Shown: in pieces, positions 18,205 to 26,847 of the stretch
Position numbering within the stretch: position 1 is the first letter of the stretch
Layout of the letters: every line of letters starts with the position of its first letter
Source: Clostridium_AF sediminicola
Lineage (GTDB): Bacteria > Bacillota > Clostridia > Clostridiales > Clostridiaceae
Length of the DNA stretch: 64,000 bases
Assembly: GCF_050402865.1 (NCBI RefSeq)
Contig: NZ_BAABMF010000001.1
Coordinates: 682,001 to 746,000, forward strand
Reading direction: 5' to 3'
The notes under the pieces: model-generated
The model's database searches: none
What the model saw: only the letters and a program-made list of their open reading frames with translations
Told to the model about the DNA's origin: nothing
Made by a program: the position numbers and the translations under genes

Positions 18205-18558
18205 ATGAGTGATAAGATGACTAAAATCGAAATAATTACAAGAAACAGTAAATTTGAAGAATTAAAAGAAGCACTTAATCAAATAGGTGTAACAGGAATG
18301 ACAATGACACAAGTACTGGGTTGTGGAACTCAAAAAGGGGTAACTGAATATTATAGAGGTGTTCCTTATGAAATGAATTTACTTCCTAAAGTTAAGGTTG
18401 AAATAGTTGCTTGTGAAGTTCCTGTAGAAACAGTTATAGAAACTGCTGAAAAAATATTAAATACCGGTGCTATTGGTGACGGTAAGATATTTGTTTATAA
18501 TATTGATACTGTTATTAGGATTAGAACTGGTGATAGAGATAGAGAAGCACTTAAGTAA
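18205..18558 (+). CDS. glnK: Nitrogen regulatory protein P-II (GlnK/GlnB)
   Basis: The 117-residue protein is a complete P-II trimer subunit. The T-loop is QKGVTEYYRGVPYE with Tyr 50 in the place of the uridylylated Tyr 51 of E. coli. LLPKVKVEIV follows, then the C-terminal GDGKIFVY nucleotide site. It senses ATP/ADP and 2-oxoglutarate and is expected to gate Amt. I chose the ATG at 18205, 8 bases after TGGAGGG; a TTG at 18190 lies within that site. I use glnK rather than glnB only because of the amt linkage. Confidence 0.93.
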   Translation: MSDKMTKIEIITRNSKFEELKEALNQIGVTGMTMTQVLGCGTQKGVTEYYRGVPYEMNLLPKVKVEIVACEVPVETVIETAEKILNTGAIGDGKIFVYNIDTVIRIRTGDRDREALK

Positions 18559-18589
18559 AAAACTTTCCCCATTAAGGGGAAAGTTTTTT
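18557..18589. terminator. Bidirectional terminator between glnK and trpA
   Basis: Arms AAAAAACTTTCCCC and GGGGAAAGTTTTTT around a 5-base loop give a T-run in both directions. It serves the convergent glnK (plus) and trpA (minus) genes. Confidence 0.9.
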
Positions 18590-18625
18590 GGGGTGTAAGT
18601 TATAAGTTACAAGGTTTAAGTTTTT

Positions 18626-19408
18626 TTATTCAAGTCCATTATTCAATTCCCTAATATAATCCATTACAATATCATAATTACAATTTGATTCATGAACTAG
18701 TTTCACAATTGCAGAGCCTACTATTACTCCATCCACAAAAGGTTTCATTCTTTGGACATCCTCTTTTGTTTTTATTCCAAATCCTACGGCTATAGGTAAA
18801 TCTGTTACTTCTTTTACTGTGTTTAAATATTCGTCAATTTCTTTATAAAAACTATCATTCATTCCAGTAACACCTAATGAAGATACGCAATAGATAAAGC
18901 CTTTTTTATTTTCTGTGATTTTTTTAAGTCTATCCTTGGAAGTTGGTGCTACTAATTGGATTAGGATAAGTTTATCCCTTTCTAACAATCCTTCTACTTC
19001 TTCCTGCTCCTCTAATGGTAAATCAGGTATTATTAATCCATCAATGCCTACATTTATACATTTATTTATAAATTTATTAACTCCGTAAGTTAATATACTG
19101 TTATAGTAAGCCATAAATACTAAGGGCATATCAGTGTTTTCTCTGACCTTTTCCACACATTCAAATATGCTTTTTATTGTTGTTCCATTCTGAAGAGAAT
19201 CAAGAGCTGCTTTTTGGATGGTAGGTCCGTCAGCTAATGCATCTGAAAAAGGAATACCAATTTCAACTATTGAAGCCCCTGCTTGCTCATGAGTATAAAT
19301 AAGTTTTTCAGTGTTCTCCATTGTAGGTGTACCCGCTGTAATATATGTTATAAGTGCTTTTTTATTCTCTTTTTTCAATTCTAAAAATTTCTTCTCTATT
19401 CTATTCAT
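18626..19408 (-). CDS. trpA: Tryptophan synthase alpha subunit
   Basis: The 260-residue TIM barrel cleaves indole-3-glycerol phosphate to indole, which passes to TrpB. Motifs are ALITYITAGTP at the N-terminus, ASIVEIGIPFSDALADGP with the catalytic Glu near residue 47, PLVFMAYYN, IIPDLPLEE with the catalytic Asp, and AVGFGI near 205 for phosphate binding. It is the last gene of the trp operon, 24 bases after trpB, and ends at the terminator shared with glnK. Confidence 0.98.
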   Translation of the reverse strand: MNRIEKKFLELKKENKKALITYITAGTPTMENTEKLIYTHEQAGASIVEIGIPFSDALADGPTIQKAALDSLQNGTTIKSIFECVEKVRENTDMPLVFMAYYNSILTYGVNKFINKCINVGIDGLIIPDLPLEEQEEVEGLLERDKLILIQLVAPTSKDRLKKITENKKGFIYCVSSLGVTGMNDSFYKEIDEYLNTVKEVTDLPIAVGFGIKTKEDVQRMKPFVDGVIVGSAIVKLVHESNCNYDIVMDYIRELNNGLE

Positions 19409-19432
19409 AATCTACCCCTCACTTTAAATGAT

Positions 19433-20602
19433 CTACAAAATATTTGATATAGTTTGAACGTCCTTATCTCCCCTACCGGACAAATTAACCACTACAATTT
19501 CATCTTTATCTAGTGTTGGAGCTAATTTCATCGCATAAGCAATTGCATGAGCGCTTTCTAAAGCAGGAATAATACCTTCAGTTTTTGATAATCTTTGAAA
19601 TGCTTCGACTGCCTCTCCATCTTTGATATCTACATAATCTACTCTTTTAATTGAATTTAAATATGCATGTTCAGGTCCTATACCTGGATAATCTAGTCCT
19701 GCCGATATTGAGTAGGCAGGTATTATTTGACCATCATTATCTGAAAGTAGCATTGTCTTCATACCATGTAATACTCCTACTTTACCTCCTGCAATTGCAG
19801 CTCCATGTTCGCCTGTTTCAATTCCCTTTCCAGCAGCTTCAACTCCAATTAATTCCACCTTTTTATCATCTACAAATGGGTGGAATATTCCCATAGCATT
19901 ACTTCCTCCACCTATACATGCAATAATTTTATGAGGCAATCTTCCTTCTGCTTCTAATATCTGTTCTTTAGTTTCTATTCCTATGATTTTCTGGAAATCT
20001 CTAACCATAGTTGGATAAGGGTGTGCCCCTACTACAGATCCAATAATATAAAAAGTATCTTCTACTGCACTAACCCAATGTCTTATAGCTTCATTAGTAG
20101 CATCCTTTAAAGTACCTGTTCCTGATGAAACTGGTTGAACTTTTGCGCCTAAAAGATTCATTCTGAATACATTTAGCTTTTGTCTTTCAATATCTTCTTC
20201 TCCCATAAATACAGTACATTCCATACCAAATAAGGCAGCTCCAGTTGCAGTTGCAACACCGTGTTGTCCAGCACCAGTTTCCGCTATAATCTTTTTCTTA
20301 CCCATTCTTTTTGCAAGTAAAATCTGCCCTATAACATTGTTGATTTTGTGAGCACCTGTATGATTTAAATCTTCTCTTTTCAAATAAATCTTAGCGCCAC
20401 CTAATTCTTCACTAAATTTTTCTGCATAATATAGTGGAGAGGGTCTGCCCACATACTGTTTTAAGTAATAATTATACTCATCTAAAAATTCTTTATCCTC
20501 TATATATTTCTTATAATTCTCTTCAAGTTCTATTAGCGCGTTCATTAAGGTTTCAGGAACGTATTGTCCCCCAAATTCACCAAATTTTCTATCTAGTTTC
20601 AT
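19433..20602 (-). CDS. trpB: Tryptophan synthase beta subunit
   Basis: The 389-residue PLP enzyme joins indole and serine into tryptophan. It begins with the classic GEFGGQYVPETLM. The PLP lysine is in LNHTGAHKINNV near residue 84, and the phosphate loop is GGGSNAMG near 228. Full length and of the TrpB1 type that pairs with TrpA. Its first 14 bases overlap the end of trpF, which suggests translational coupling. Confidence 0.98.
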   Translation of the reverse strand: MKLDRKFGEFGGQYVPETLMNALIELEENYKKYIEDKEFLDEYNYYLKQYVGRPSPLYYAEKFSEELGGAKIYLKREDLNHTGAHKINNVIGQILLAKRMGKKKIIAETGAGQHGVATATGAALFGMECTVFMGEEDIERQKLNVFRMNLLGAKVQPVSSGTGTLKDATNEAIRHWVSAVEDTFYIIGSVVGAHPYPTMVRDFQKIIGIETKEQILEAEGRLPHKIIACIGGGSNAMGIFHPFVDDKKVELIGVEAAGKGIETGEHGAAIAGGKVGVLHGMKTMLLSDNDGQIIPAYSISAGLDYPGIGPEHAYLNSIKRVDYVDIKDGEAVEAFQRLSKTEGIIPALESAHAIAYAMKLAPTLDKDEIVVVNLSGRGDKDVQTISNIL

Positions 20603-21197
20603 ATTCTTTCACCTTCCTTATAAATTCTCTAATCTTTTCTTTATTTTTAAATCCATCTAATTCTACTCCTGAACTAACATCAACAGTAAAAGGTTTTATA
20701 ATTTCAATTCCCCTTTGAACATTTTCAGAATTTAATCCTCCAGCTAGAATAATTTTATATTCTTTTGATAAATACTTTGCCCAATGCCAATTAAAACTTC
20801 CGCCGGAACCAGGGTCTTTTCCATCTAATAAAATTCCATCTAGGTTTTTATAATCTTTGATTAAATCTAAGTCTTTTTCTTCTTTTACTTTAAAAGCCTT
20901 CCATACTGGAACATTAATTTTTTCACATTCCTTTATAGATTCACTTCCATGCATTTGAACTATGTCTAAACCAGAAAATTCCACTATACTATTTATTTCT
21001 TCTGCAGTGGTATCAACAAAAACACCTACTGTCTTAATTTTTGAATCTAAGTTTTTGATTATTTCTTTTGCCATATACTTATCAACTTTTCTTTTACTCT
21101 TTGCAAAAACTAAGCCAATATAGTTTATATCACTAGAATATTCATTTATAATTTCCGTGTCTTTAACACGCTTAAGCCCACAAATTTTTATCTCCAT
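20589..21197 (-). CDS. trpF: Phosphoribosylanthranilate isomerase
   Basis: The 202-residue TIM barrel catalyses the Amadori rearrangement of phosphoribosylanthranilate. KICGLKR near the N-terminus holds the catalytic Cys. Also visible are YIGLVFAKSKRKV, VGVFVD, VQMHGSE, a catalytic Asp in LLDGKDPGSGG, LAGGLN and the closing VDVSSGVE. It stands alone rather than fused to TrpC as in enterobacteria. It starts 2 bases after trpC ends and overlaps trpB. Confidence 0.97.
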   Translation of the reverse strand: MEIKICGLKRVKDTEIINEYSSDINYIGLVFAKSKRKVDKYMAKEIIKNLDSKIKTVGVFVDTTAEEINSIVEFSGLDIVQMHGSESIKECEKINVPVWKAFKVKEEKDLDLIKDYKNLDGILLDGKDPGSGGSFNWHWAKYLSKEYKIILAGGLNSENVQRGIEIIKPFTVDVSSGVELDGFKNKEKIREFIRKVKEYETR

Positions 21198-21199
21198 AG

Positions 21200-21976
21200 C
21201 TACCCCTTAAAAGCATTTTTGAAACTCTCTGCTTTTTCTTTAATATTGTCACTTCTCATAAAACTCTCTCCCACTAAGATTCCATTAATTTTTGCTTTAT
21301 TTAAAATTTCTATATGCTCTCTTTCTCTAATTGCACTTTCGCTTATAATAACTTTATCCTCTGGTATAAACTTTCTCAATCTCAAAGTTGTGTTTAAATC
21401 TTCTGAGAAATCTATTAAGTTTCGATTATTTATTCCAATTATATCTGCTCCAGCTTTAAGAGCTCTTTCAACTTCTTCTTTATCATGAGCCTCAACTAAA
21501 GGATCCATATTTAATTCTTTAGTGAGTTTGATAAAGTATTTTAATTCACTCTGGCTTAATATAGCTACAATTAGTAGAATTGCACTTGCCCCCGAAATTC
21601 TTCCTTCATATATTTCTCTCTCATTAATAATGAAGTCCTTTCTTAATATAGGTAGTGCACAGGTTTTGGAGATTTCATTAATATAAGATAATTTGCCTAA
21701 AAAATAATTTTCTTCAGTTAGAATAGACATTGCATCCACTGCATGCTCATATTCTTTTGCAATTTCCATAGGATAAAAGTTCTCTCTTATTACTCCTCTT
21801 GAAGGAGAAGCTTTTTTTACCTCCCCAATGATTGAAAGTCCATCTTTTTTCATAGCTTTGTAAAAACTAATTGGTTTAGAAAGAGATGAAACTATTTCTT
21901 TATATTCATTGATAGATTTAAAATCCTTTTTTAATAAATCTTCTCTTTTTCTTCTAACTATCTCATCTAATATCAT
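21200..21976 (-). CDS. trpC: Indole-3-glycerol phosphate synthase
   Basis: The 258-residue enzyme closes the indole ring. Motifs are MILDEIVRRKREDL at the start, IGEVKKASPSRG with the catalytic Lys near residue 55, ILRKDFII near 110, GINNRNL near 180, and ISESAI plus GILVGESFM near the end. The ATG at 21976 follows AAAGGAG and comes right after the trpD stop. A frame reaching 22033 would run into trpD without a binding site. Confidence 0.97.
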   Translation of the reverse strand: MILDEIVRRKREDLLKKDFKSINEYKEIVSSLSKPISFYKAMKKDGLSIIGEVKKASPSRGVIRENFYPMEIAKEYEHAVDAMSILTEENYFLGKLSYINEISKTCALPILRKDFIINEREIYEGRISGASAILLIVAILSQSELKYFIKLTKELNMDPLVEAHDKEEVERALKAGADIIGINNRNLIDFSEDLNTTLRLRKFIPEDKVIISESAIREREHIEILNKAKINGILVGESFMRSDNIKEKAESFKNAFKG

Positions 21977-21977
21977 T

Positions 21978-22991
21978 TTAAAACTCCTTTGTATAAGATG
22001 CATACTCCAATAACTTTTCATAAGCCATTCCACTATCTATAATTTCACTAGCCAACTGAACACCTGCTTTTACTGAATCCACCTTCCCAACAACATATAG
22101 CCCTGCACCTGAATTCAAAAGAAGCACATCTCTTTTTGCACCTTTTTTACCTCTAAGAACATTTCTTATTATTTCTGCATTTACTTTTGAATCTCCGCCT
22201 TTAATATTATCTAAAGAACTTCTTTCAATGCCAAAATCTTCAGGTCTTATATAATAGGATTTTATTTTTCCATCTTTAAGCTCAGTTACTTTTGTGTCAC
22301 AGGTTATGGAGATTTCATCAAGTCCATCTTTCCCATGAACAACCATAGCTCTTTGAACCCCTAATTTACCTAAAACTTCTGCCATCACTTCTGTCAAATC
22401 CTCATGAAACACACCTAAGACTTGATATCTGGCTCTTGCAGGGTTGGTTAATGGTCCTAGAATATTAAACACTGTTTTAAAACCAAGTTTTTTTCTCACA
22501 GGTCCAGCATATTTCATTGCCTTATGGAATGTCGGAGCAAATAAGAATCCAATACTTGTTTCTTCAATAGAAGTTTTCACTTCTTCAGGTTTTAACATGA
22601 TATTAACCCCTAATTCCTCAAGAACATCTGCACTCCCACTTTTACTGGAAACAGATCTATTACCATGTTTCACTACCGGAATTCCAGCAGCAGCACATAT
22701 AAAAGCTGAAGCTGTTGAAATATTGTATGTTCCTCTCTTATCACCACCTGTACCACATGTGTCTAATGTATTAGTCTCCAATAATTGAAGCTTCTCTGCC
22801 TTATTTATCATAGCCATAGCTCCACCAGTTATTTCATCTATAGTCTCCCCCTTTAACTTTAAAGCTGTTAAAAAACTTGCTACTAAACATTCTTCAACCT
22901 TGCCTTCCATAATTTCTTCAAAAGACATCATCATCTCTTTAACAGTAAGATTCTTTTTTTCTACTACTTTATCTAATGCTTCTTTAAACAT
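21978..22991 (-). CDS. trpD: Anthranilate phosphoribosyltransferase
   Basis: The 337-residue enzyme attaches phosphoribosyl pyrophosphate to anthranilate. It has the glycine loop DTCGTGGDKRGTYNIST near residue 78, KHGNRSVSSKSGSADVLEE near 106, and the acidic VVHGKDGLDEIS near 220 for magnesium-PRPP. It is a stand-alone TrpD, not fused to TrpG, and lies 9 bases after trpG. Confidence 0.98.
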   Translation of the reverse strand: MFKEALDKVVEKKNLTVKEMMMSFEEIMEGKVEECLVASFLTALKLKGETIDEITGGAMAMINKAEKLQLLETNTLDTCGTGGDKRGTYNISTASAFICAAAGIPVVKHGNRSVSSKSGSADVLEELGVNIMLKPEEVKTSIEETSIGFLFAPTFHKAMKYAGPVRKKLGFKTVFNILGPLTNPARARYQVLGVFHEDLTEVMAEVLGKLGVQRAMVVHGKDGLDEISITCDTKVTELKDGKIKSYYIRPEDFGIERSSLDNIKGGDSKVNAEIIRNVLRGKKGAKRDVLLLNSGAGLYVVGKVDSVKAGVQLASEIIDSGMAYEKLLEYASYTKEF

Positions 22992-23000
22992 TTCATCACC

Positions 23001-23561
23001 TCATATTTTTATAAAATTTTGAATTATTTTCATACCTTCTGTTGTTAATACCGATTCAGGATGAAACTGAAGTCCTATCAATGGATATTTTTCATGTTTA
23101 ACTGCCATAATTTCTCCATCCTGAACTTCCGCAATAATTTTCAATTCCTTAGGTAAATTTCCTCTTTTTATTGCCAAAGAATGGTATCTAGCTCCAGTAA
23201 AGGGATTACTTAACCCTTTAAATACTAAACTATTGTCATGTGTTACACTGTCCACTTTCCCATGGCATATTTTTTTTGCTTGAACAATATCCCCTCCAAA
23301 TGCATGACCAATACATTGATGACCTAAGCATATTCCTAAAATAGGGATATGCTTATAGAATCTCTTAACCACATCAATACAAATACCCGCTTCTAATGGA
23401 GTTTTAGGTCCAGGAGAAAGAACTATTTTATCAGGTTTTAACGCCTCAATATCCTCCAAGCTAATACAATCATTTCTAAAGACTTTTACTTTTTCAAATT
23501 CACTTAAATATTGATATAAGTTATAAGTAAATGAATCATAATTATCAATTAGTAATATCAT
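23001..23561 (-). CDS. trpG: Anthranilate synthase glutamine amidotransferase subunit
   Basis: The 186-residue class I amidotransferase supplies ammonia to TrpE. Motifs are LLIDNYDSFTYNL at the start, the nucleophile in GICLGHQCIGHAFGG near residue 78, and the His-Glu pair in QFHPESV near 168. It overlaps trpE by 4 bases (ATGA), so the two subunits are probably made in equal amounts. In some bacteria the same subunit also serves aminodeoxychorismate synthase; no pab genes are in the window. Confidence 0.97.
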   Translation of the reverse strand: MILLIDNYDSFTYNLYQYLSEFEKVKVFRNDCISLEDIEALKPDKIVLSPGPKTPLEAGICIDVVKRFYKHIPILGICLGHQCIGHAFGGDIVQAKKICHGKVDSVTHDNSLVFKGLSNPFTGARYHSLAIKRGNLPKELKIIAEVQDGEIMAVKHEKYPLIGLQFHPESVLTTEGMKIIQNFIKI

Positions 23562-24976
23562 CCTTCTAACCTCCCAACAACTTTTACTAAAGCATTTATT
23601 TTGTTTCTTGTTTCTTCATATTCTAATTCTGGATTTGAATCCGCAACTATTCCTGCTCCTGCTTGTAAGTAAGCTGTTCCGCCTTTAATAAGCATTGTTC
23701 TAATTGTAATACACATATCCATATTTCCATCCATTCCAAAATAGCCAATTGAGCCACCATAGAAACCTCTTTTTTCCTTTTCAAGTTCATCTATTATTTC
23801 CATAGCTCTTATTTTTGGTGCTCCCGATAGTGTACCTGCTGGTAAAAAACTAGATAGTAAATTAAATTGATCATATCCAGGAGATAATTCTCCACCAACT
23901 AATGAAACAAGATGCATCACATGTGAAAAATTCTTAACTTTCATAAATTCTTCTACTTCAACAGTGCCAATCTTTGCAATTCGACCCATGTCATTTCTAG
24001 CAAGGTCAACAAGCATTGTGTGCTCTGCAATTTCTTTTTCGTCTGAAGCTAAATCTTCAGCAAGAATTCTATCTTCTTCTGGATTTACTCCTCTTTTTCT
24101 TGTGCCAGCAATTGGACAAGTCAACACTTTGCTCTTTTTCAATTCAACCAACATCTCTGGCGAGCTTCCCACAATTTGATAATCCCCAAAATTGAAGTAG
24201 TATAAGTATGGGGAGGGATTTAATCTTCTTAGCCTTCGATAGATGATGAATGGATTTTCCTCTGTGTCAATACTCCACCTTTGTGATAAAACCACTTGAA
24301 ATATATCACCTTCATAAATATAATTCTTTGCTTTCTTTACCATATCCATAAACTGTTCTTTGGATGTATTGCTTTTAGCATAATTCTTATTTTCACATTT
24401 TCCAACAGTTTGTTTTATAGCTTCAAAACCTGTATTATGTATTTTCTTTTCAATGCTTTCAATTGCTATTTCTGCTTCCTTTTTTCCAAATTCATTATCT
24501 TCTTTTAGTACAACTATCTGGATTTCACTATAAAAATGATCATAAACAACAAATTCATCAACTAGCATTAGCTCAGCATCGGGGGTTTTTAGTCTATCAA
24601 CATTTACCTCTTCTAACTTTTCATATTGCCTAATTACATCATAAGCTATAGTACCTACTGCTCCACCAATCATAGGAATTCCGGAAGTATTCTTAACTTT
24701 AAACTGACTAAAGTAATTTCTAATCTTATCTAAAACACTTCCATCTTTAACACTTCGTTTTTCCCCATCAAAAATTTCAACCCTATTCCCATAACTCAAA
24801 ATTGAGCCATAAGGTTTTCTCCCAATAAAAGAATATCTACCTTGCTTAACATCCTTAGTTTCAAGTAAAAAACCTTTTTCATTACCCACTAATTTTTGAA
24901 ACAATGTAATTGGTGTTTCAATGTCCCCTTCAATTTTCTTTGTATACGGTATTAGTATCTTTTTTAGTTGCCCCAT
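23558..24976 (-). CDS. trpE: Anthranilate synthase component I
   Basis: The 472-residue enzyme turns chorismate and ammonia into anthranilate, the committed step to tryptophan. The chorismate-binding domain shows DIFQVVLSQRW, SSPEML, CPIAGTRKRG, EKEIAEHTMLVDLARND and PAGTLSGAPK in order. The N-terminal domain should carry feedback inhibition by tryptophan. The ATG at 24976 follows AAAGGAGG. A longer frame to 25108 would read through the T-box leader and is rejected. It is first gene of the operon. Confidence 0.97.
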   Translation of the reverse strand: MGQLKKILIPYTKKIEGDIETPITLFQKLVGNEKGFLLETKDVKQGRYSFIGRKPYGSILSYGNRVEIFDGEKRSVKDGSVLDKIRNYFSQFKVKNTSGIPMIGGAVGTIAYDVIRQYEKLEEVNVDRLKTPDAELMLVDEFVVYDHFYSEIQIVVLKEDNEFGKKEAEIAIESIEKKIHNTGFEAIKQTVGKCENKNYAKSNTSKEQFMDMVKKAKNYIYEGDIFQVVLSQRWSIDTEENPFIIYRRLRRLNPSPYLYYFNFGDYQIVGSSPEMLVELKKSKVLTCPIAGTRKRGVNPEEDRILAEDLASDEKEIAEHTMLVDLARNDMGRIAKIGTVEVEEFMKVKNFSHVMHLVSLVGGELSPGYDQFNLLSSFLPAGTLSGAPKIRAMEIIDELEKEKRGFYGGSIGYFGMDGNMDMCITIRTMLIKGGTAYLQAGAGIVADSNPELEYEETRNKINALVKVVGRLEG

Positions 24977-24997
24977 AGTTATCCTCCTTTTATATAC

Positions 24998-25052
24998 AAA
25001 AAAGACCCACTCATCCACTATATGGGACGAGAAGGTCTTCGCGGTACCACCC
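24998..25052 (-). terminator. T-box module 2: canonical antiterminator and terminator
   Basis: It contains the canonical GGGTGGTACCGCG (25052-25040) with the TGG bulge that meets the tRNA CCA end. The terminator follows, with stem CTCGTCC and GGATGAG extended by AAGACC/GGGTCTT and a run of six T. Confidence 0.9.
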
Positions 25053-25087
25053 AATTTTAATAATGTATTGATCTTAGAAAAATGTAT

Positions 25088-25145
25088 AAAAAAATACACC
25101 TCATCCATTTAGGACGAAATGCCATTATTTCGTTATACCACCAAA
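25088..25145 (-). terminator. T-box module 1: degenerate antiterminator and terminator
   Basis: TTTGGTGGTATAACG (25145-25131) resembles the T-box but has ATAACG in place of ACCGCG. Arms CGAAAT and ATTTCG complete an antiterminator. The competing terminator pairs TCGTCC with GGATGA, extended by weaker pairs, and ends in seven T (25094-25088). Confidence 0.7.
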
Positions 25146-25418
25146 ACATAATTATCTTTATCAGATACGGAGTATTTTCACTCGATATCCTACCTCTATA
25201 ACGTGAGGTCACGGTCTCAGCTACTATAGTTATAAATATTCCAGTTCAACTATAAATTAAGTTTCACAATGGATTCTAAATACTATTTCACCTAACGTCT
25301 CATGGATCCATTCCTTATTGTTCAATGTTATCGGACCTCTCACCAACCGCCGACTCGCTGAAACAAATCCCAAAAGTACTCTTCCAATCAAAGACTTAAC
25401 AATTTTAAGTTATTAAAA

Positions 25419-25447
25419 ATTATAAACTATAATTTTTAATACGTCAA
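25419..25447 (-). promoter_or_regulatory. Promoter of the trp operon
   Basis: On the minus strand TTGACG (25447-25442), a 17-base spacer and TATAAT (25424-25419) place the start near 25412, just before Stem I of the T-box. Confidence 0.8.
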
Positions 25448-25450
25448 TAA

Positions 25451-25490
25451 TAATTCATAATTATTTATTTTAATTCATAATTATTTATTT
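25451..25490. repeat. Two exact tandem 20-bp AT-rich copies
   Basis: TAATTCATAATTATTTATTT occurs twice head to tail (25451-25470 and 25471-25490), with a third partial copy beginning at 25491. It sits directly upstream of the trp -35 box, so it may act like an UP element, or it may be neutral slippage. Confidence 0.8.
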
Positions 25491-25510
25491 TAATTCTATT
25501 TCTTTTATCA

Positions 25511-26221
25511 TTATACTCTACCCTTTAAGTAATTCTGTCTTTCTTCATTTGGGAACTTCTCAATAGCATATCTGAGCATTGTCCTTGGCATTTGTTTATA
25601 GTGCTTATTTAAAAATTCTACTTCAACTTCTTTATCTCTCTTCCCAATTTCACGTAACATCCAACCTACTGCTTTATGAATTAAATCATGCTTATGTTTT
25701 AGTAAAATTTCTGCTATTGCTAATGCATCTTTATAATCTTCATTCTTGATGAAGTAAAAAGTTGACATTATGGCAATCCTTTGTTTCCATAAATGATCCT
25801 CTTTTGCTAGTTTATATAAAATTTCTCTATCTTTATTATCTAAATATGGACCTAATATCTTATGAGCTGTAGAATCTACCAAATCCCAATTGTTCACTCT
25901 ATCTGCATTTTCTATATAAAAATCTACAAGGGCTCTTTTATTATCTTCTTTACTCTTTTCAAATTGGTGCACTAGAATTAAAAGTGCTGTCAACCTGTAT
26001 TCATGAAAATCTTCATTTAATAAACTTTCTATATCCTGTAGGGAAAGATTTTTAAACTTTCTTGCCACTTTTCTTTGATTTGGTACAGTGACACCAATAA
26101 ATACATCCCCTTCCCCATATTCGCCCGGTCCAACTTTAAAAAACCTAGGAAAAAACTCAGCTTTCTCTAGATCTATATATTTTTTAAGTTCTTCTTTTAA
26201 ATTATTAATTTCAATACTCAT
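25511..26221 (-). CDS. DNA alkylation repair protein, AlkD-like
   Basis: The 236-residue all-helical protein fits the AlkD family of HEAT-like-repeat DNA glycosylases. It shows RFFKVGPGEYGEGDVFIGV near residue 30, EYRLTALLILVHQF near 75, NNWDLVDSTAHKILG-type sequence near 110 and RIAIMSTFYFIK near 145. AlkD removes positively charged alkylated bases such as 3-methyladenine by base excision. The conserved Trp-Asp (NWDLVD) is present. It is a single gene with a GAGGGAG site, downstream and independent of nearby promoters. Confidence 0.9.
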   Translation of the reverse strand: MSIEINNLKEELKKYIDLEKAEFFPRFFKVGPGEYGEGDVFIGVTVPNQRKVARKFKNLSLQDIESLLNEDFHEYRLTALLILVHQFEKSKEDNKRALVDFYIENADRVNNWDLVDSTAHKILGPYLDNKDREILYKLAKEDHLWKQRIAIMSTFYFIKNEDYKDALAIAEILLKHKHDLIHKAVGWMLREIGKRDKEVEVEFLNKHYKQMPRTMLRYAIEKFPNEERQNYLKGRV

Positions 26222-26384
26222 TTTATACTCCCTCTCAATTTATAAGAATATATTTCCACTTGCCAAGTCTTCAAATCAACTTAAAACTAGAACATTACTC
26301 AGTTTTTATTTTTGACTTTCCATTTCTATTATATTATAAATGGCTGTACTTTAAAAATATTTGTTATGATTTTACATTTTTATA

Positions 26385-26437
26385 TTGACTTTTCCAAATT
26401 ACGGTTGTAAACTTAAATTAGAAATTACAATTGTAAT
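26385..26437 (+). promoter_or_regulatory. blaI promoter with likely BlaI operators
   Basis: TTGACT (26385-26390) and TAAACT (26408-26413) are 17 bases apart. A perfect palindrome ATTACAATTGTAAT (26424-26437) lies just downstream, and an imperfect copy near 26398-26412 overlaps the -10. TACA/TGTA half-sites are typical of BlaI/MecI operators, so self-repression is likely. Confidence 0.75.
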
Positions 26438-26452
26438 CATAAAGGAGATGAA

Positions 26453-26842
26453 ATGAAAATGTGTAAAATTCCCAAAATATCAAATTCTGAATGGGAAGTT
26501 ATGAAAATAATATGGAGTCATTCTGAAATCACTTCATCCAATATTATCCATAAACTAAAGAATAAAACCCACTGGAAACCAGCTACAGTTAAAAGTCTAA
26601 TAAACAGATTATTAAATAAAAATGCAATCGGGTTTAAAAAATTAGGTAATGAATATTTATATTTTCCTTTAGTATCAGAAAAGGATTATATAAAATCAGA
26701 AAGCCAATCTTTTATTAATAGAGTATTTAATGGTTCTATTAAATCTATGCTCTTAAACTTTGTTGAATCAAAAGAAATATCTGAATCAGATATAGATGAG
26801 TTAAAAAACATACTAAACCAAGCAAATAAAACGAAAGGTTGA
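26453..26842 (+). CDS. BlaI/MecI family repressor
   Basis: The 129-residue protein has the winged helix of BlaI/MecI. ISNSEWEVMKIIW opens helix 1, and HWKPATVKSLINRLLNKNAI is the recognition part near residues 40-60. A C-terminal dimerisation helix follows. BlaI-type repressors are inactivated by proteolysis started by their partner BlaR1. AAGGAG precedes the ATG, and a second in-frame ATG lies 2 codons on. It is followed at once by the M56/BlaR1-like gene. No beta-lactamase gene is near, so the pair may control something else. Confidence 0.92.
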   Translation: MKMCKIPKISNSEWEVMKIIWSHSEITSSNIIHKLKNKTHWKPATVKSLINRLLNKNAIGFKKLGNEYLYFPLVSEKDYIKSESQSFINRVFNGSIKSMLLNFVESKEISESDIDELKNILNQANKTKG

Positions 26843-26847
26843 TAAGT

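Larger units (their letters stand above)
24998..25402 (-). promoter_or_regulatory. Tryptophan T-box leader, partly duplicated
   Basis: The untranslated leader reads from about 25412 to trpE. The Stem I landmarks are in order on the minus strand: AAGAGTA, then GTCGGCGGTTGGTGAGAGGT, then GAATGGATCCATGAG with specifier codon TGG at 25310-25308. This fits tRNA-Trp. Two antiterminator/terminator modules follow, the first at 25145-25088 and the second at 25052-24998. Uncharged tRNA-Trp is expected to stabilise the antiterminators and allow transcription of trpEGDCFBA. Confidence 0.92.

Noticed and set aside
24977..25108. N-terminal extension of trpE
   Set aside because: It would be translated from the T-box terminator region, has no ribosome binding site, and the ATG at 24976 has a strong one.
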